Positions 11,624 to 22,170 are shown, numbered from the stretch's first letter. The stretch is 64,000 bases of DNA from Camellia lanceoleosa (GCA_025200525.1 CM045758.1:166310261-166374260), one strand, 5' to 3'. The notes: generated by a model not told the origin, from the letters alone. A program made the numbers and translations.

Positions 11624-13100
11624 TTGAATTACATATCAAATTTTGTAATTATTATTACATTTAACGTCACATATAAATAATACAGTATATTATAAATAAT
11701 AATTTTTAGTTAGTAAAAATTAAATGATGTGAGATGATAAATAAATTAATAAAAATAAATATTAAATCTAATATTTTAATGTTTTATATTATTACAAAAA
11801 ATTAAATAATAAATATTTTATACATACGACTATTAGCAAAACTTGTTCCCACTCTACGTTCTTGTTGAAACAAGAAAAATCTGTGTGTGAAATGGGGTGG
11901 ACCGAGATGAAGAAAATTACAATCATGTGAACTTTATCCTCTTACACTAATATAGTATTCACGTCAGGATGAGTTTCTCTCCCCTTTAAATTTAAATTTA
12001 AATTTAATTGTCATGCTTTAATTTTTAAGTTTTATCACAGATATTATTTCGATAATTCGAACAGTTTATTTTATAAAACTTTCCACATATATCTATGAAA
12101 AAAATTAGAAACATTTTATAATCTATTTTCAAAATCACACATCTATAACTTTAAATATAAATGAATGACGTAAAAATATTATAATTCACAAAAAAAAAAA
12201 GTTTTAGAGATCAAAATTTAAGGACAAAATTATTTTTTAGAGATCAAATTTTTTTATTGCGAAAAGTGTCATTATAATTTTAGCAACAAAAATTGAAAAT
12301 TAGTGATAAATTATTATCTTTTTTAGACCAAATTTTTTGTCTCAAAAAATAAACTTTTTTGAAACTAAATTATTTTGTCACTAAAATATATTTATTAGTG
12401 ACATTTTCAAAATTTTGTCGCTAAAAATCTTGATTTTTTAAGACGACCTTTTAGCGACTATCCTTACGACAATAAAAATTATTCCGTAAATGTTTTTTAC
12501 AACAAAATTTTCACTTTTAAGAAGAAAAAAAAAATTAACCTCTAAAACTCTTATATGTTATGATTATTGAATCAATCTTTTTTTTTTTAAATAAATTACA
12601 AATATACTTAAAATTTATTTATAATACGAATTATCTCTTGAAATTTTTAATTTCATAATAAATATCTTATTTTATTAATAAATTATTAAGTTAATTAACA
12701 ATTTTTAATGATAAGAATTTATTTGAATTAATAATTCATATAATTTTATCATTGTATAGAAAAATAATTAAGATTTTTTTTTCAGTTAATTTTATTAAAT
12801 AATTTTTTTTGATAATAAGATATTTATAATTTTTTAAATCATATTAAGTAATTCATATTTTAATTAAACGTAGGGTGTTTTTGTAACTTTCTTTTATGAA
12901 TAATATAAACAGAAAATTACAAAACAAACCATTTCAGCTCAACACGTCAGAATAGTGATTAGTCTTGCAACCCGAACAAGACGGATACCCTCAAATTGAG
13001 TTTCCACGCATTAAAAAAAAAATTAAAAAAATAAAGTATAAACAATCTTTTTCCAGACCAACCTTTAACCTTATCACATTTGCCAAAGCTTATGTTCCCT

Positions 13101-13178
13101 ATTTATAATTGCAAAACGCAACAAACTTAATGCGCACACTTCTCCGAGAGAGAGAGAGAGAGAGAGAGAGGGGGAGAT
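13101..13178 (+). promoter_or_regulatory. Likely core promoter and GA-rich 5' UTR of the acyl-CoA ligase gene
   Basis: A TATA-like TTTATAAT at 13102-13109 lies about 75 bp before the start codon. It is followed by a (GA)n tract at 13147-13171, a common feature of plant 5' untranslated regions. A start of transcription near 13135 is inferred from spacing only. Confidence 0.5.
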
Positions 13179-14837
13179 ATGGATGAGTTGAAGCCAAGGC
13201 CAGCAAACTCTAGTCCTCTAACTCCTTTGGGCTTACTAGAAAGAGCTGCTACAGTGTATGGGGACTGTCCTTCTGTGGTGTACAACAACACCACTTACAC
13301 GTGGTCAGACACCCACCGTCGATGCCTCCGAGTCGCCTCCTCAATCGCGTTCATGGGCATCAAACAAGGCCACGTGGTGTCCGTGGTGGCCCCCAACATC
13401 CCCGCCATGTATGAGCTCCAATTCGCCGTCCCCATGTCCGGCGCCATCCTCAACTCCATCAACACCCGCCTCGACGCCCGCACCGTCTCCGTCCTCCTCC
13501 GTCACAGCGAATCAAAGCTCGTCTTCGTCGATTACCAATCCACCTCTGTCGTCCTCCAAGCCCTCTCTCTCTTCCCCCCAACCTCTCCCCGCCCACCTCT
13601 CATCCTCATCGCCGCCGACGACGGAGCTCCGCCGCAATCCGCCGTTGACTTCATCAACACGTATGAGAGCTTGGTGGAGAGAGGTGATCCTGAGTTCAAG
13701 TGGGTCCGGCCGAAGAGCGAGTGGGACCCGATGATCTTGAATTATACCTCCGGCACCACTTCATCTCCCAAGGGGGTGGTTCACAGCCACCGTGGGCTTT
13801 TCATCATCACCGTCGATTCACTGATGGACTGGTCAGTACCCAAACAGGCCGTCTACCTGTGGACCCTACCCATGTTCCACGCCAACGGCTGGAGCTTCAC
13901 CTGGGGGATGGCGGCTGTCGGCGGTATCAACGTCTGCGTCCGGAAATTCGACGCGGCGGTGATCTACGCCGCTATACGTAAACACGGCGTCACCCATTTA
14001 TGCGGCGCTCCCGTGGTTCTCAACATGCTATCCAACTCCCCCGACGGTAAGCCACTGGAGAAGCCGGTTCAGATTCTGACCGCCGGAGCACCGCCGCCAG
14101 CGGCGGTGCTGTTTCGGACCGAATCCATGGGTTTTTTAGTGAGTCACGGGTACGGGTTGACGGAAACGGCCGGGTTGGTGGTGTCGTGCGCCTGGAAACC
14201 CAAGTGGAATCGGCTACCGGCGACGGAGAGAGCGAGGCTGAAGGCGAGACAAGGGGTGAGGACTATTGGGATGACGGAGATCGATGTAATTGATCCGGAT
14301 ACCGGGTTGAGCGTGAAGCGAGACGGGTCGACACTGGGTGAAGTGGTTCTAAGAGGTGGGGCGGTCATGTTGGGTTACCTGAAAGACCCGGAAGGAACAT
14401 CGAAATGCATGACAGAGAACGGGTGGTTCTACACCGGAGATGTAGGGGTTATGCACCCAGATGGGTATTTGGAGATCAAAGACCGATCCAAAGACATCAT
14501 CATCACCGGCGGTGAGAACGTGAGCAGCGTGGAGGTAGAGTCGGTGCTATACTCTCACCCGGCGGTGAACGAGGCGGCGGTGGTGGCTCGGCCGGACGAG
14601 TTTTGGGGAGAAACCCCATGTGCATTTGTGAGTCTGAAGCCGGAAATCCCTAGAAAGAAGCCGACGGAGAAGGACATAATAGAGTATTGTAGAGCGAAGA
14701 TGCCGCACTATATGGTGCCAAAGACGGTGGTGTTCAAGGAAGAGCTTCCGAAGACATCGACTGGGAAGATTCAGAAGTTCGTGCTCAGAGACCTTGCCAA
14801 AGCCATGGGATCTATAAACAAAAGTCGTTTGTGAATG
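13179..14837 (+). CDS. AAE: Peroxisomal acyl-activating enzyme (AMP-binding acyl-CoA ligase)
   Basis: A 551-residue ANL-superfamily enzyme that adenylates a carboxylic acid with ATP and transfers it to CoA. Visible motifs are: the P-loop-like YTSGTTSSPKG at 189-199, YGLTET at 325-330, YTGD at 418-421, the hinge DRSKDIIITGGENV from 435, and the C-terminal catalytic lysine in KTSTGKIQK (Lys530). It ends SRL, a type 1 peroxisome signal. Full length and lack of introns fit the plant AAE1/AAE5/AAE11-like clade, which also includes petunia cinnamate-CoA ligase and hop short-chain CoA ligases. The N-terminus MDELKPRPANSSPLTPLGLL aligns with that clade, so I chose this ATG. Substrate cannot be read from sequence: short or branched fatty acids or cinnamate/benzoate are all possible. 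The first half is strongly C-ending in codon use and the second half G-rich. It is the only intact host gene here, flanked on both sides by transposon DNA. Confidence 0.95.
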
Positions 14838-15044
14838 AGTTTGTCTTCGCGTTCTTGATTGCTCAATCTTATTAATTCAATTTGAGAATATAATTAAAAG
14901 TCAAATTTTAATTTTTAATTTATTTTGAGTTATATTATTTTTTTATTTTATATATATTTTTTTTTAATAAAAATTAAAAAATTAAAAAATTAATTTTTAA
15001 CTAACTTTTAAAAATAATTGTGGAGAAATTTTACTAGAACTATT
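14838..15044. other. 3' flank of the acyl-CoA ligase gene
   Basis: AT-rich sequence with several possible plant polyadenylation elements (ATTAATT near 14870, TTTAATAAAA near 14965). It probably holds the 3' UTR end. I see no gene. Confidence 0.4.
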
Positions 15045-15535
15045 TTGTTGGGAAAAATGTTTTTTTTTTTGGATAAAGATTGGGAGCGCGAATTCGCCCC
15101 TCCGAATCTCCCGAAATTTGCAATAGAGAAAGAGAAGAGAGGGGAGGAGCTCGTCGCTCGTCGCAGAGGAGCTCGGAGCCGTCGCCGCGTCATGGCCTCC
15201 GCCTGATCGTCGCACTCGGCCTCCGCCTCAACACTGATCGCGCCTCCGCCCCTGGTTCTCTAGTTCTTCTTCTTCCGTCTCCCCTGGTTTATGCCCCCTC
15301 ATGTTCATCTTCTTCCCTCCCTTCTTCTCCTTCCTTCTCTCCTTCCTCTTATTCTTCTTCTTCTTCTTTCCTTCTTCTTCTTCGTCTGCTTCGTTTTTGA
15401 TTCAACCAAAAAAAAAAAAAAGAGAAGGCAAAAATGACGTCATTTTGCCTTTAGGGAGATTCGGGGGGACTGGTTTCGAGCTACCAATCACTACTCTTTT
15501 TTTTTTTTGGATCAAGTTGAGAAAAATGTTTAGGA
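15045..15535. mobile_element. Non-autonomous TIR element with CpG/purine-rich centre, copy 1
   Basis: The left inner end (GATTGGGAGCGCGAA … CCGAATCTCCC, 15079-15118) matches the reverse complement of the right end (GATTGGTAGCTCGAA … CCGAATCTCCC, about 15455-15495). Between them lie a GA-rich block, a CGTCGC-rich block, TTCTTC runs and a perfect 16-bp palindrome AAAATGACGTCATTTT at 15431-15446. The element at 18120-18575 has the same architecture. Open frames here arise from purine/pyrimidine bias and are not genes. Confidence 0.6.
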
Positions 15536-15798
15536 ACACATAAATTCATCTTTCAATTAGATATAACTGTTTCAAATAAATTGTGTTTTATGGGTTATAT
15601 TTGATTTTGTATTCAGAATTTATTTGACATTTTTTAAATAAGTATATTCATTTATTTAGATAAGTATATTTATTTAAATTACATATATATTTTTTTTTTT
15701 ACATATTTTTTTATAAAAAATTAAAAAATACACTTATTTATCCATAATAAATTAAGAATAGTGAAAAAGGAAAAGTATTTTATGCAATTATTTATTAT

Positions 15799-16050
15799 TA
15801 GGGTAATGCTATAGTGTGCAACTTACACCTTACACCTTTTTGTGTTCACTTACACCTTACACTTACACCTATTTTACCTTGCACTTACACCTTTTGTGTA
15901 AGTGGCACATGGTGTGCAACTTATACATTTCATTTATACCTTCTACTTACACTTATACCTTACACTTACGCCTTACACTTACACCTTTTGTGTGAGTGGC
16001 ACATGGTGTGCAACCCACTTACACTTTTTGTGAGTTGCACACCTAAGAAA
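15799..16050. mobile_element. Small CTTACAC-rich repeat element with inverted ends
   Basis: Begins GGGTAATGCTATAGTGTGCAA and ends GAGTTGCACACCTAAG, so GTGTGCAA(C)T…AGTTGCACAC forms inverted ends. The interior is built from CTTACACCTTACACTTACAC-type units. A roughly 125-bp section (GTGTAAGTGGCACATGGTGTG…) occurs twice, near 15897 and 15990. Probably a MITE with internal tandem amplification. Confidence 0.55.
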
Positions 16051-16229
16051 ACTCCTTATTATTATTCTCAATGACCACTCAAAATAGAATAAATTAAAAT
16101 TAATAATAATCTATGAAGACTTTAACAAAAATGTGGCTTGACCAATAACACAATAACATGAATGAATTGCAATAGTGGACTAACAAATTAGGTTTGACTT
16201 GGAAGTTAGTGCACTCAACTTGGGAAGAT

Positions 16230-16345
16230 GATTATAATCAGCTTTTTGGTAAAAAGCTGCTTATAAGCAGCTTTTTTGTGAGAGAGGAGGTTGGTTATAA
16301 TCCAAAAAGCGGATTATAACCAACTTGCCAAAATAGGCCGATAAC
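16230..16345. mobile_element. Hairpin-rich MITE-like segment
   Basis: Contains a perfect 24-bp palindrome at 16252-16275 (core GCTGCTTATAAGCAGC) and a perfect 13-bp stem with a 7-base loop at 16291-16323 (TTGGTTATAATCC … GGATTATAACCAA). ATTATAATC/GGATTATAAC motifs flank both. This is typical of AT-rich fold-back MITEs. The exact ends are not resolved. Confidence 0.5.
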
Positions 16346-16386
16346 TACTAGGGTTACAAAACACTCTCCGATCAATTTTATATTTA

Positions 16387-16625
16387 GGCTCCGTTTGGCA
16401 AGGATTTTTGTGGTTATTTTAGCTATAAAAGTTAAAATAAATTTTTTTTAGTCACAATAAATAAAACATTACATTTAATCCATAATTATTACACTATTCT
16501 CTCACAAAAAAAGTCAAAAAAATCAAAAATTCAAAAAATTCTTCCCAAATCAAGTTTTTTAGCCAAGTTAAAATAGCCAAAAAAGTTAAAAAGTTAAAAA
16601 GTCAACACACTTCCCAAACGGAGAC
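16387..16625. mobile_element. Tourist-like (PIF/Harbinger) MITE, 239 bp, TSD TTA
   Basis: The left end GGCTCCGTTTGGCAAG and the complement of the right end GTCTCCGTTTGGGAAG form a 16-bp TIR with two mismatches. Both sides are flanked by TTA (16384-16386 and 16626-16628), the usual Tourist target duplication. The interior is AT-rich and non-coding. Confidence 0.8.
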
Positions 16626-16772
16626 TTATTTGCGTTAAATTAATTTTTTGAAAATACTTTCTTACAGTTAGTCACTAAAATTTTAGTAAATTTTTTTTCT
16701 AATTAATCTCAGAATCTTGAAACTAAGGGTTGGTTTGGGATGTTCTAAAAAAGTGCACTTTTTGACTTATTA

Positions 16773-17542
16773 GGGCTGGTTTGGGGTGTATTTAAAAAAA
16801 TGCACTTTTTGTCTTTTTGGACTAAAAAAGTTGAGAAAAAAATATGAAGGTTTGGGTTAACTTTTTGAATTTTTTTGAAAAAATGTGTATTAAAAAATTG
16901 TATAAAAAGAGTGTATAAGAGATGAATAGTGACAGGTGGGCCCCAGCTGTACAATTCGGCAGGTGTGAGAGGAGTTGGAAATTATTGGCTATTTTTTTTA
17001 CAAAGCACTGCACGGTTTTGTTTGGTCCGTGGAGGTCATCACGGGTCCCATTTTAATAATCTGAACCGTTCAATGTGTATAACTCGTCGAACACTATATA
17101 CCCAAAAAAAATCACGTTAATCGGATATCGATAGCTATCTGATCAGATATATTTATTTTTAATCATTAATTATAACACCATCCATTTGTCGTACATAACT
17201 GATCTGATCATATAGTTATCGATATCCGATCAATGTGATTTTTTGCAGACATATAGTACTCGACGAGTTCTACACATTTAACGGTTTAGATTATCAAAAC
17301 GGGACCCGTAATAGCCCCACAAGCCAAACAACGGTGTGTGCCAAGCACACCCAATCATTCCCAATCATTTCGTATGCTTGCACTGCCGCTGCACAGCAGC
17401 CGGCTGTTGGTCACTTCCGTGTGTACTTTGGGTAATAAAATATTATTATTATTATTTTTTTTTTGGTGAATAGTGATATCTTTTTGGATTTTGAAGTAAC
17501 TTTTTGGTTTTTTGGCTGAATTAGTCTACCCCAAACCAGCCC
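16773..17542. mobile_element. Tourist-like fold-back element, 770 bp, TSD TTA
   Basis: TIR GGGCTGGTTTGGGGT at both ends, flanked by TTA (16770-16772 and 17543-17545). The interior holds a second, much longer imperfect inverted repeat: an arm from about 17007 (GCACGGTTTTGTTTGG … ACGGGTCCC … ATCGGATATCGATAG) pairs with the arm ending about 17336. This gives roughly 115-160-bp arms around an AT-rich loop near 17150-17190. Just outside the left end, 16730-16769 repeats a diverged copy of the same terminus (GGGTTGGTTTGGGATG … GTGCACTTTTTG). Confidence 0.75.
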
Positions 17543-17544
17543 TT

Positions 17545-17700
17545 AGTTTATATGGGTTGGATTTGATGTGATGTATTAGAGAGGTAATGTAATTTAAATA
17601 AGATGATGTGACTTAAATAGGATAGTAATTTTTTAACTTTTTGTATTATTTAATAGATGCCAAACTTAATCTAAACTACCAAACAAACTTTTGGTGGTCT
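17545..17700. mobile_element. MITE-like fragment related, inverted, to 10655-10850
   Basis: TAATTTAAATAAGATGATGT GACTTAAATAGGATAG at 17590-17625 is the complement of the matching tract near 10700. It starts directly against the right target duplication of the fold-back element, suggesting that element inserted beside or into it. Confidence 0.4.
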
Positions 17701-18119
17701 TTTGGAATGATTCAAACCCGAGTACTTTTGCGAAAGGATAGGTATTTGAATTTTCTGCAATAAATTTAATTTTTTATTTTAAGATTTTCTTTGTATTAAT
17801 TACATGTTGTATTTAATCTCTATTATGATTCTAATTTATTAGACTTTATTGTAATATGACAAATTAATTAAAATAATTTTTTTTAAAAAAAACTGCCTCC
17901 AATTTAATTTTTCATAATATACTCAAATTACTCAAAGTCAATATAACAAAAGAATTTTGTTTTTCACTTCTTGTACCCTGATCCCATTGATAATGCACCA
18001 AAATAATTCAATCCGAGTTGTAAAATCATATCACATAGTTCCAGTAACAACAAATGGCTTCAAAAAAATATAAAAATAAAATTGAATTATTTAGGTGCAT
18101 TATCAATGGAATAGGTTTG

Positions 18120-18575
18120 TTAAGGGTAATTTTTAAGCGAAAATGAGCGGTAGCTCGAAATTTGGAGCCCGAATTTGGCTCGAAAATGAAAAGAGAGAGA
18201 GAAGGAGAAAAGAGGAAGAGAGGGAGAGGGAGAGGGAGAGAAAGAGAGAAGCAGAGGGGAAGAGAGAGAGAGAGAGAAGACGATCGTCGCCCCGCCCAGC
18301 CGCAGATCCGCCGATCGTCGCCCAGCCCAGCCCCGCCTCCGCCTTCGACCGCCGTCGCCCCGCCTCCGCCTCCGCCTCCTCCTCACCCCGAATATTATGC
18401 CCCCTCCAGTCCTCCTCCTCCTTTCTTCCTTCTTCTTCTTGGTCTTCATTCTTCTTCTGCAAATAAGAAAAAGAAAAGAAAAAAAAAAAAAGGGGGTCAA
18501 AACGACGTCGTTTTGACCCTCGAGCCACAGTCGAGCCACAACTTTCGAGCTACGAATCGGAACCCATTTTTAAGT
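18120..18575. mobile_element. Non-autonomous TIR element with CpG/purine-rich centre, copy 2
   Basis: The left end GGTAGCTCGAAATTTGG and the complement of the right end CGTAGCTCGAAAGTTG form the inner terminal repeat, with TTTTTAAG near both outer ends. The order of blocks matches 15045-15535: long GAGAGA/GGGAGAGG run, CGTCGCC-rich block, TCCTCCTCTTCTTC run, poly-A, then a palindrome. Here the palindrome is perfect over 26 bp (18494-18519, core AAAACGACGTCGTTTT). Overlapping long frames on both strands are compositional artefacts. Confidence 0.6.
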
Positions 18576-18952
18576 GTGCAAATATATACTATATATATTT
18601 GTATAAATTTTCACAAATATATATGATATGGGTTTCGATAACCATTTTGTGTAATTGAATATAAACCTTAAAACTTGTACCCCATGAGGGCATTAAATTA
18701 TATTCGACTCGCAGTGACACATACTATAAATTCATATTTTAGAAAATGTTGAATGTATAATTGCATGTGGAATATTTTTGTTAATCTCTAGAGTATAATG
18801 AATATGAAATTTAGAGATTTGATGATGATTTAAATGATCAGACATTATATTTTGTATACATATATGTAATGGGAGTTATTAAGTTTGGAACAAGATCATA
18901 CTGATGGAGTAAATTTGAATTTTTCTTATGTTAATAATTTGGGGGGCGTTAC
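18576..18952. other. Possible LTR relic
   Basis: Starts TGTGCAAATATATA and ends GGGGGGCGTTACA, the same GCGTTACA terminus as the TRIM LTRs at 20655-21089 and the minus-strand LTR ending at 34541. No flanking duplication was found, so a solo LTR is only a possibility. Confidence 0.25.
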
Positions 18953-19284
18953 AAATCAACCAATGCAAATTAAAGCCCTACTCGATCATCTTATTTATGT
19001 GAATATATTTAAAATTGGTAAATAAATACCTTTAATATTTTTTTCATAATAAAAATAACAAATATGTACATATTTATGCATGTTTGTTAAAAAATCTAAA
19101 TTTGGGTAAAATTTTATTTAATAATATCCAAATTTATTAAATTAATATTTAGATATAATTATGTATGAAAAAAAAATAATCCAAGACTCATACCCGATCT
19201 AGCTAAGAAAATTAAATAAAGTCATACACACCAATTTGTGTAATATTTGGTAGATGATTAATTAAAATTATATAATAGTTTGGG

Positions 19285-19520
19285 TAAATTACACTCACCT
19301 TCCTGAGATTTCTGACAAATACAAGGACGTCCCATATGGTTTCAATAATCACAGTAATTTCTTCTATTTTAATTGACATTTTCCAAATTCCCTCATTCCG
19401 TCAAATTGGAACAAACGGTGTTACTTGCATATAATAAATGACCTTATTACCCTTCCTTTTGAGCACAAAAAGACAATATTACCCTTGTCCCCTCTGTTGA
19501 CGTCATACAGTAATCAACTC
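19285..19520. repeat. Dispersed repeat fragment, related inverted to 30660-30830
   Basis: GGGTAAATTACACTCACCTTCCTGAGATTTCTGACAAATAC-type sequence (about 19284 on) is the reverse complement of a tract at 30725-30800 (GTATTTGTCAGAAACCTC … GAGAATAATTTAC). The two fragments bracket the TRIM and the Pack-CACTA element and are of unknown class. Confidence 0.5.
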
Positions 19521-19679
19521 AGACACGACCTACTAGCTGATCAAACACAACATATGGTTTTTTTTTTTTTTTTTTGGATTTATTTTTTAAAAATATTAAA
19601 AAATGTTAAAGTAAATTTTATTTTTTATTTTAAATATATAATTTTTTAAAATATTTTATTTTATTTTGTAAATATTTAG

Positions 19680-20450
19680 ATTTTTTTTTAATTTTAATAT
19701 TTTAAACTCAAAACACAACTCCACACTTAAATCGTAATCAAACACATAACTCAAAATTAAATTCAAAAATTATTTTCAAACCTTGTAACCAAACACATAA
19801 CTCAAAATTTCACACTACTTTCAAAACTCTACACTTAAATCGTAATCAAATACATAATAAAAAAATTAAAATATTTAAAAATGTATTTAGAATATAAAAT
19901 AAAAAATATTTAAAATAAAAACTATATATTTAAAATAAAAAAATAATTTTTTTAAATTTTTAATATTTAAAATATATATAAAAAAAATACAACACATAAA
20001 TGTATGAAACATAGTGCAAATTAAAATAAATAAATAAATTATTAAATATAAAATATTTACCCTAAAAAATAAATCTAAAAAATTTAAAATACTTACCCTA
20101 AAAGAATAAATCTAAAAAATTTCAAAATACAACTCAAAATTCTTTTCGAAACTTATAATCAAACAAATTTTCTTTTTTCAAAACTCATAACTCAAAATAC
20201 GACTTTACACTCAAATTATGATTCTAAAAATAATTTTAAAAAATACAATAAAATAAAATTCTTTTAAAATAGAGTTTTGAAAAAAAAAAATTGATTTTGA
20301 GTTATGAAAAGACTTTTGAATTGAATTTTGAATTATGTATTTAGTTATGAATTTTAAAAAAAAAAAATTGAAAATTTCTAATTGAAATTGTGATTTTAAA
20401 AAAGAACCAAACATGTTTCTTTGTTATTGTTTAGCTAATTAATTGTTTAT
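19680..20450. repeat. AT-rich MITE-like fragments (CATAACTCAAAAT family)
   Basis: Repeated tracts such as CAAACACATAACTCAAAAT, ACTTAAATCGTAATCAAA and GATTTTGAGTTATG in both orientations resemble the interior of the elements at 8640 and 31856. Several overlapping, decayed insertions are likely. No gene seen. Confidence 0.4.
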
Positions 20451-20654
20451 TCCACCTCATTGTAAACTGAAATTTTGATTGGAGTAATACTATAAAATAA
20501 ATAAATAAGAATAAATTTTAAGATAAATTTTAATAGCTATGGATAACTTACCTGTTGTTGTATTTTTAAATAAAAGGTTGCAATTGCCAAAAAAAAAAAA
20601 AAAAACATTGTTCCAAACGACTGGCCGGCATTTGGTATTGGTATATATGGATTG

Positions 20655-21089
20655 TGTAACACCCTGTCCCACATCGGAAGTTTGTATGGGTGATCTTGGG
20701 TATATAAAGCACCACTATCTTGCTACTAAATAATTTGGACTTAAGCTTTTGGGTATTGGTGGTCGACCCACAAGTTATTTGGGCCAGCAAGTAGTGGGGC
20801 GTTACAAATGATATCAGAGCCGACCCATGCACACAACCATGTGGGCCACTTATTCTGGGCTGGCTACGAGCTTGTCGTGGTATTCTGATTGATTATAGAC
20901 CCTCGCGAGGACGCGAGGATTTATAAGTGGGGGAGTTTGTAACACCCTGTCCCACATCGGAAGTTTGCATGGGTGATCTTGGGTATATAAAGCACCACTA
21001 TCTTGCTACTAAATAACTTGGACTTAAGCTTTTGGGTATTGGTGGTCGACCCACAAGTTATTTGGGCCAGCAAGTAGTGGGGCGTTACA
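20655..21089 (+). mobile_element. Complete TRIM (terminal-repeat retrotransposon in miniature), 435 bp
   Basis: Two 152-bp LTRs (20655-20806 and 20938-21089) start TGTAACACCCTGTCCCACAT and end GGGGCGTTACA. They differ by only two T/C transitions. The primer site TGATATCAGAGCC (20809-20821) is one base off the usual initiator tRNA-Met site. A purine tract AAGTGGGGGAG precedes the second LTR. Each LTR has a TATATAAAG box. The 5-bp target duplication GATTG flanks the whole (20650-20654 and 21090-21094). The 131-bp internal domain is non-coding, so mobility would need another element's proteins. Confidence 0.95.
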
Positions 21090-21289
21090 GATTGGTTGAG
21101 GACACTTGAGGGCATTATGAACATTTTAGTGTGTGACATTAATGACATCGGTAGGTTCTCACTACAACAAAAAGTAGCAACAACCACGTTGGTTAGACAA
21201 CGTTTTTTGAAAAACGCTGTGGTACACTTAAAGTAAAATTAAAAAACACGCGTTATCTTCTCTTATAAACATGCGTTCACTTTTTTAAC

Positions 21290-21800
21290 GGTGCTCCGTC
21301 TCCTCAGTATCCATTTCTCTTCAATCAATTTGTTTTCTATCTCCGTTTCTCTGTCCTAGATCTAGGGTTTTTTTGTGTCTGTCTCTTATCGTTTTCTCTC
21401 ACTGCTCTAGATCTAGGGTTTTCTGTGTCTCTCTGCTCATTCTCCTTGAGAGATTCACCAGGTTCGATTTCGATTACTTGTTCAGATCTAATTCTAAATC
21501 CATCGATTCTTGAATCGATTTGGTTGAAATTTCTTGACGGTATTTTGTTTTTCTTGATTCTGATTCTAATAATTTTGCAGAGGAAGATGGACCTGTTGAG
21601 TGAAGAAGGATCAAAGTCATCGGGATCGAGATAGGGTCCAGAACCGAGATTGGTCGAGTCGGAGCAAGAGGAGAGGAGATAAGTTGATTTACGGGAGTAA
21701 TAGAGAAGATGGTGGTGAGGACAGTTCAGAGGAGAAGAGATAGCAAATATCACCAGACTAAGTCAGGTATCCTCCTTTATGTCAACAGTGAGCAAATCAA
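21290..21800 (+). pseudogene. Possible captured 5' UTR and first exons of an unidentified gene
   Basis: Pyrimidine-rich leader-like sequence with two copies of CTAGATCTAGGGTTTT (21355 and 21406), typical of plant 5' UTRs. Next come an intron-like stretch ending TTTTGCAG at 21580 and a short frame RKMDLLSEEGSKSSGSR that stops. I cannot assign it to a gene. It may supply the transcript start for the downstream fragments. Confidence 0.35.
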
Positions 21801-22080
21801 CAGTGTCTATCGTTACAGATGTGATGATGCTCCTCAAGATCGCATTTTCTCCATTTAGGCCTTACATGTCCATTGTTTGATATATATGCAATTGGACCAT
21901 TTTCTGGGAAGTAGTTGTGCATATATGCAATTGGAAACCCAATTTTGTCGTGTTTATGCGTTTTGTTATCAATGTTGTCTTATTATCCCATCTCCCCACT
22001 CTCACTCTGCATTGCAATTGTATTGTTGTAATTTTCTGCTTCTCATGTAATACTTGGCTTACTTGCTAGTATACGAGTAG

Positions 22081-22170
22081 TTCTAACATAAAAGTTTTCT
22101 TAGATCAAGGAAAAATTATTTGGATTTCTAACATAAAAGTTTGCTTAGATCAAGAAAAAATTATTTGGAT
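22081..22170. repeat. 45-bp tandem duplication
   Basis: TTCTAACATAAAAGTTT(T/G)CTTAGATCAAG… occurs twice head to tail, at 22081 and 22126, with two or three differences. It lies between captured segments of the Pack-CACTA element. Confidence 0.75.

Larger units (their letters stand above)
7773..13100. other. AT-rich intergenic region with MITE-like relics and simple repeats
   Basis: No coding frame with recognisable similarity was seen. Contents include MITE-like stretches (about 8030-8410, 8640-9145, 10655-10850), a 32-base poly-A run at 8917-8948, a GCGCGC/poly-G patch at 9574-9594, an AAT microsatellite at 10513-10541 and an imperfect 49-bp tandem duplication at 11526-11623. A stretch at 12390-12480 has TTTAGCGAC-like repeats that could be a decayed DNA-transposon end. 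Confidence 0.6.

Noticed and set aside
13258..13734. 158-codon frame overlapping the acyl-CoA ligase
   Set aside because: Out of frame with a strongly conserved enzyme; the Ser/Pro-rich product reflects C-rich codons of the real gene.
15018..15400. Several overlapping open frames on both strands
   Set aside because: They come from GA/CT-rich and CGTCGC-rich tracts without stop codons, encode low-complexity Ser/Arg/Pro strings, and recur in the second copy of the same repeat element.
18120..18626. Frames of 107-154 codons on both strands
   Set aside because: Pure compositional effect of purine runs (Arg/Glu-rich on one strand, Ser/Leu/Phe-rich on the other) within a repeat element.
20655..21089. 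Cassandra-type TRIM carrying a 5S rRNA promoter
   Set aside because: ATGGGTGATCTTGGG in the LTR recalls a 5S segment, but the rest of the 5S sequence and its A, IE and C boxes are absent.
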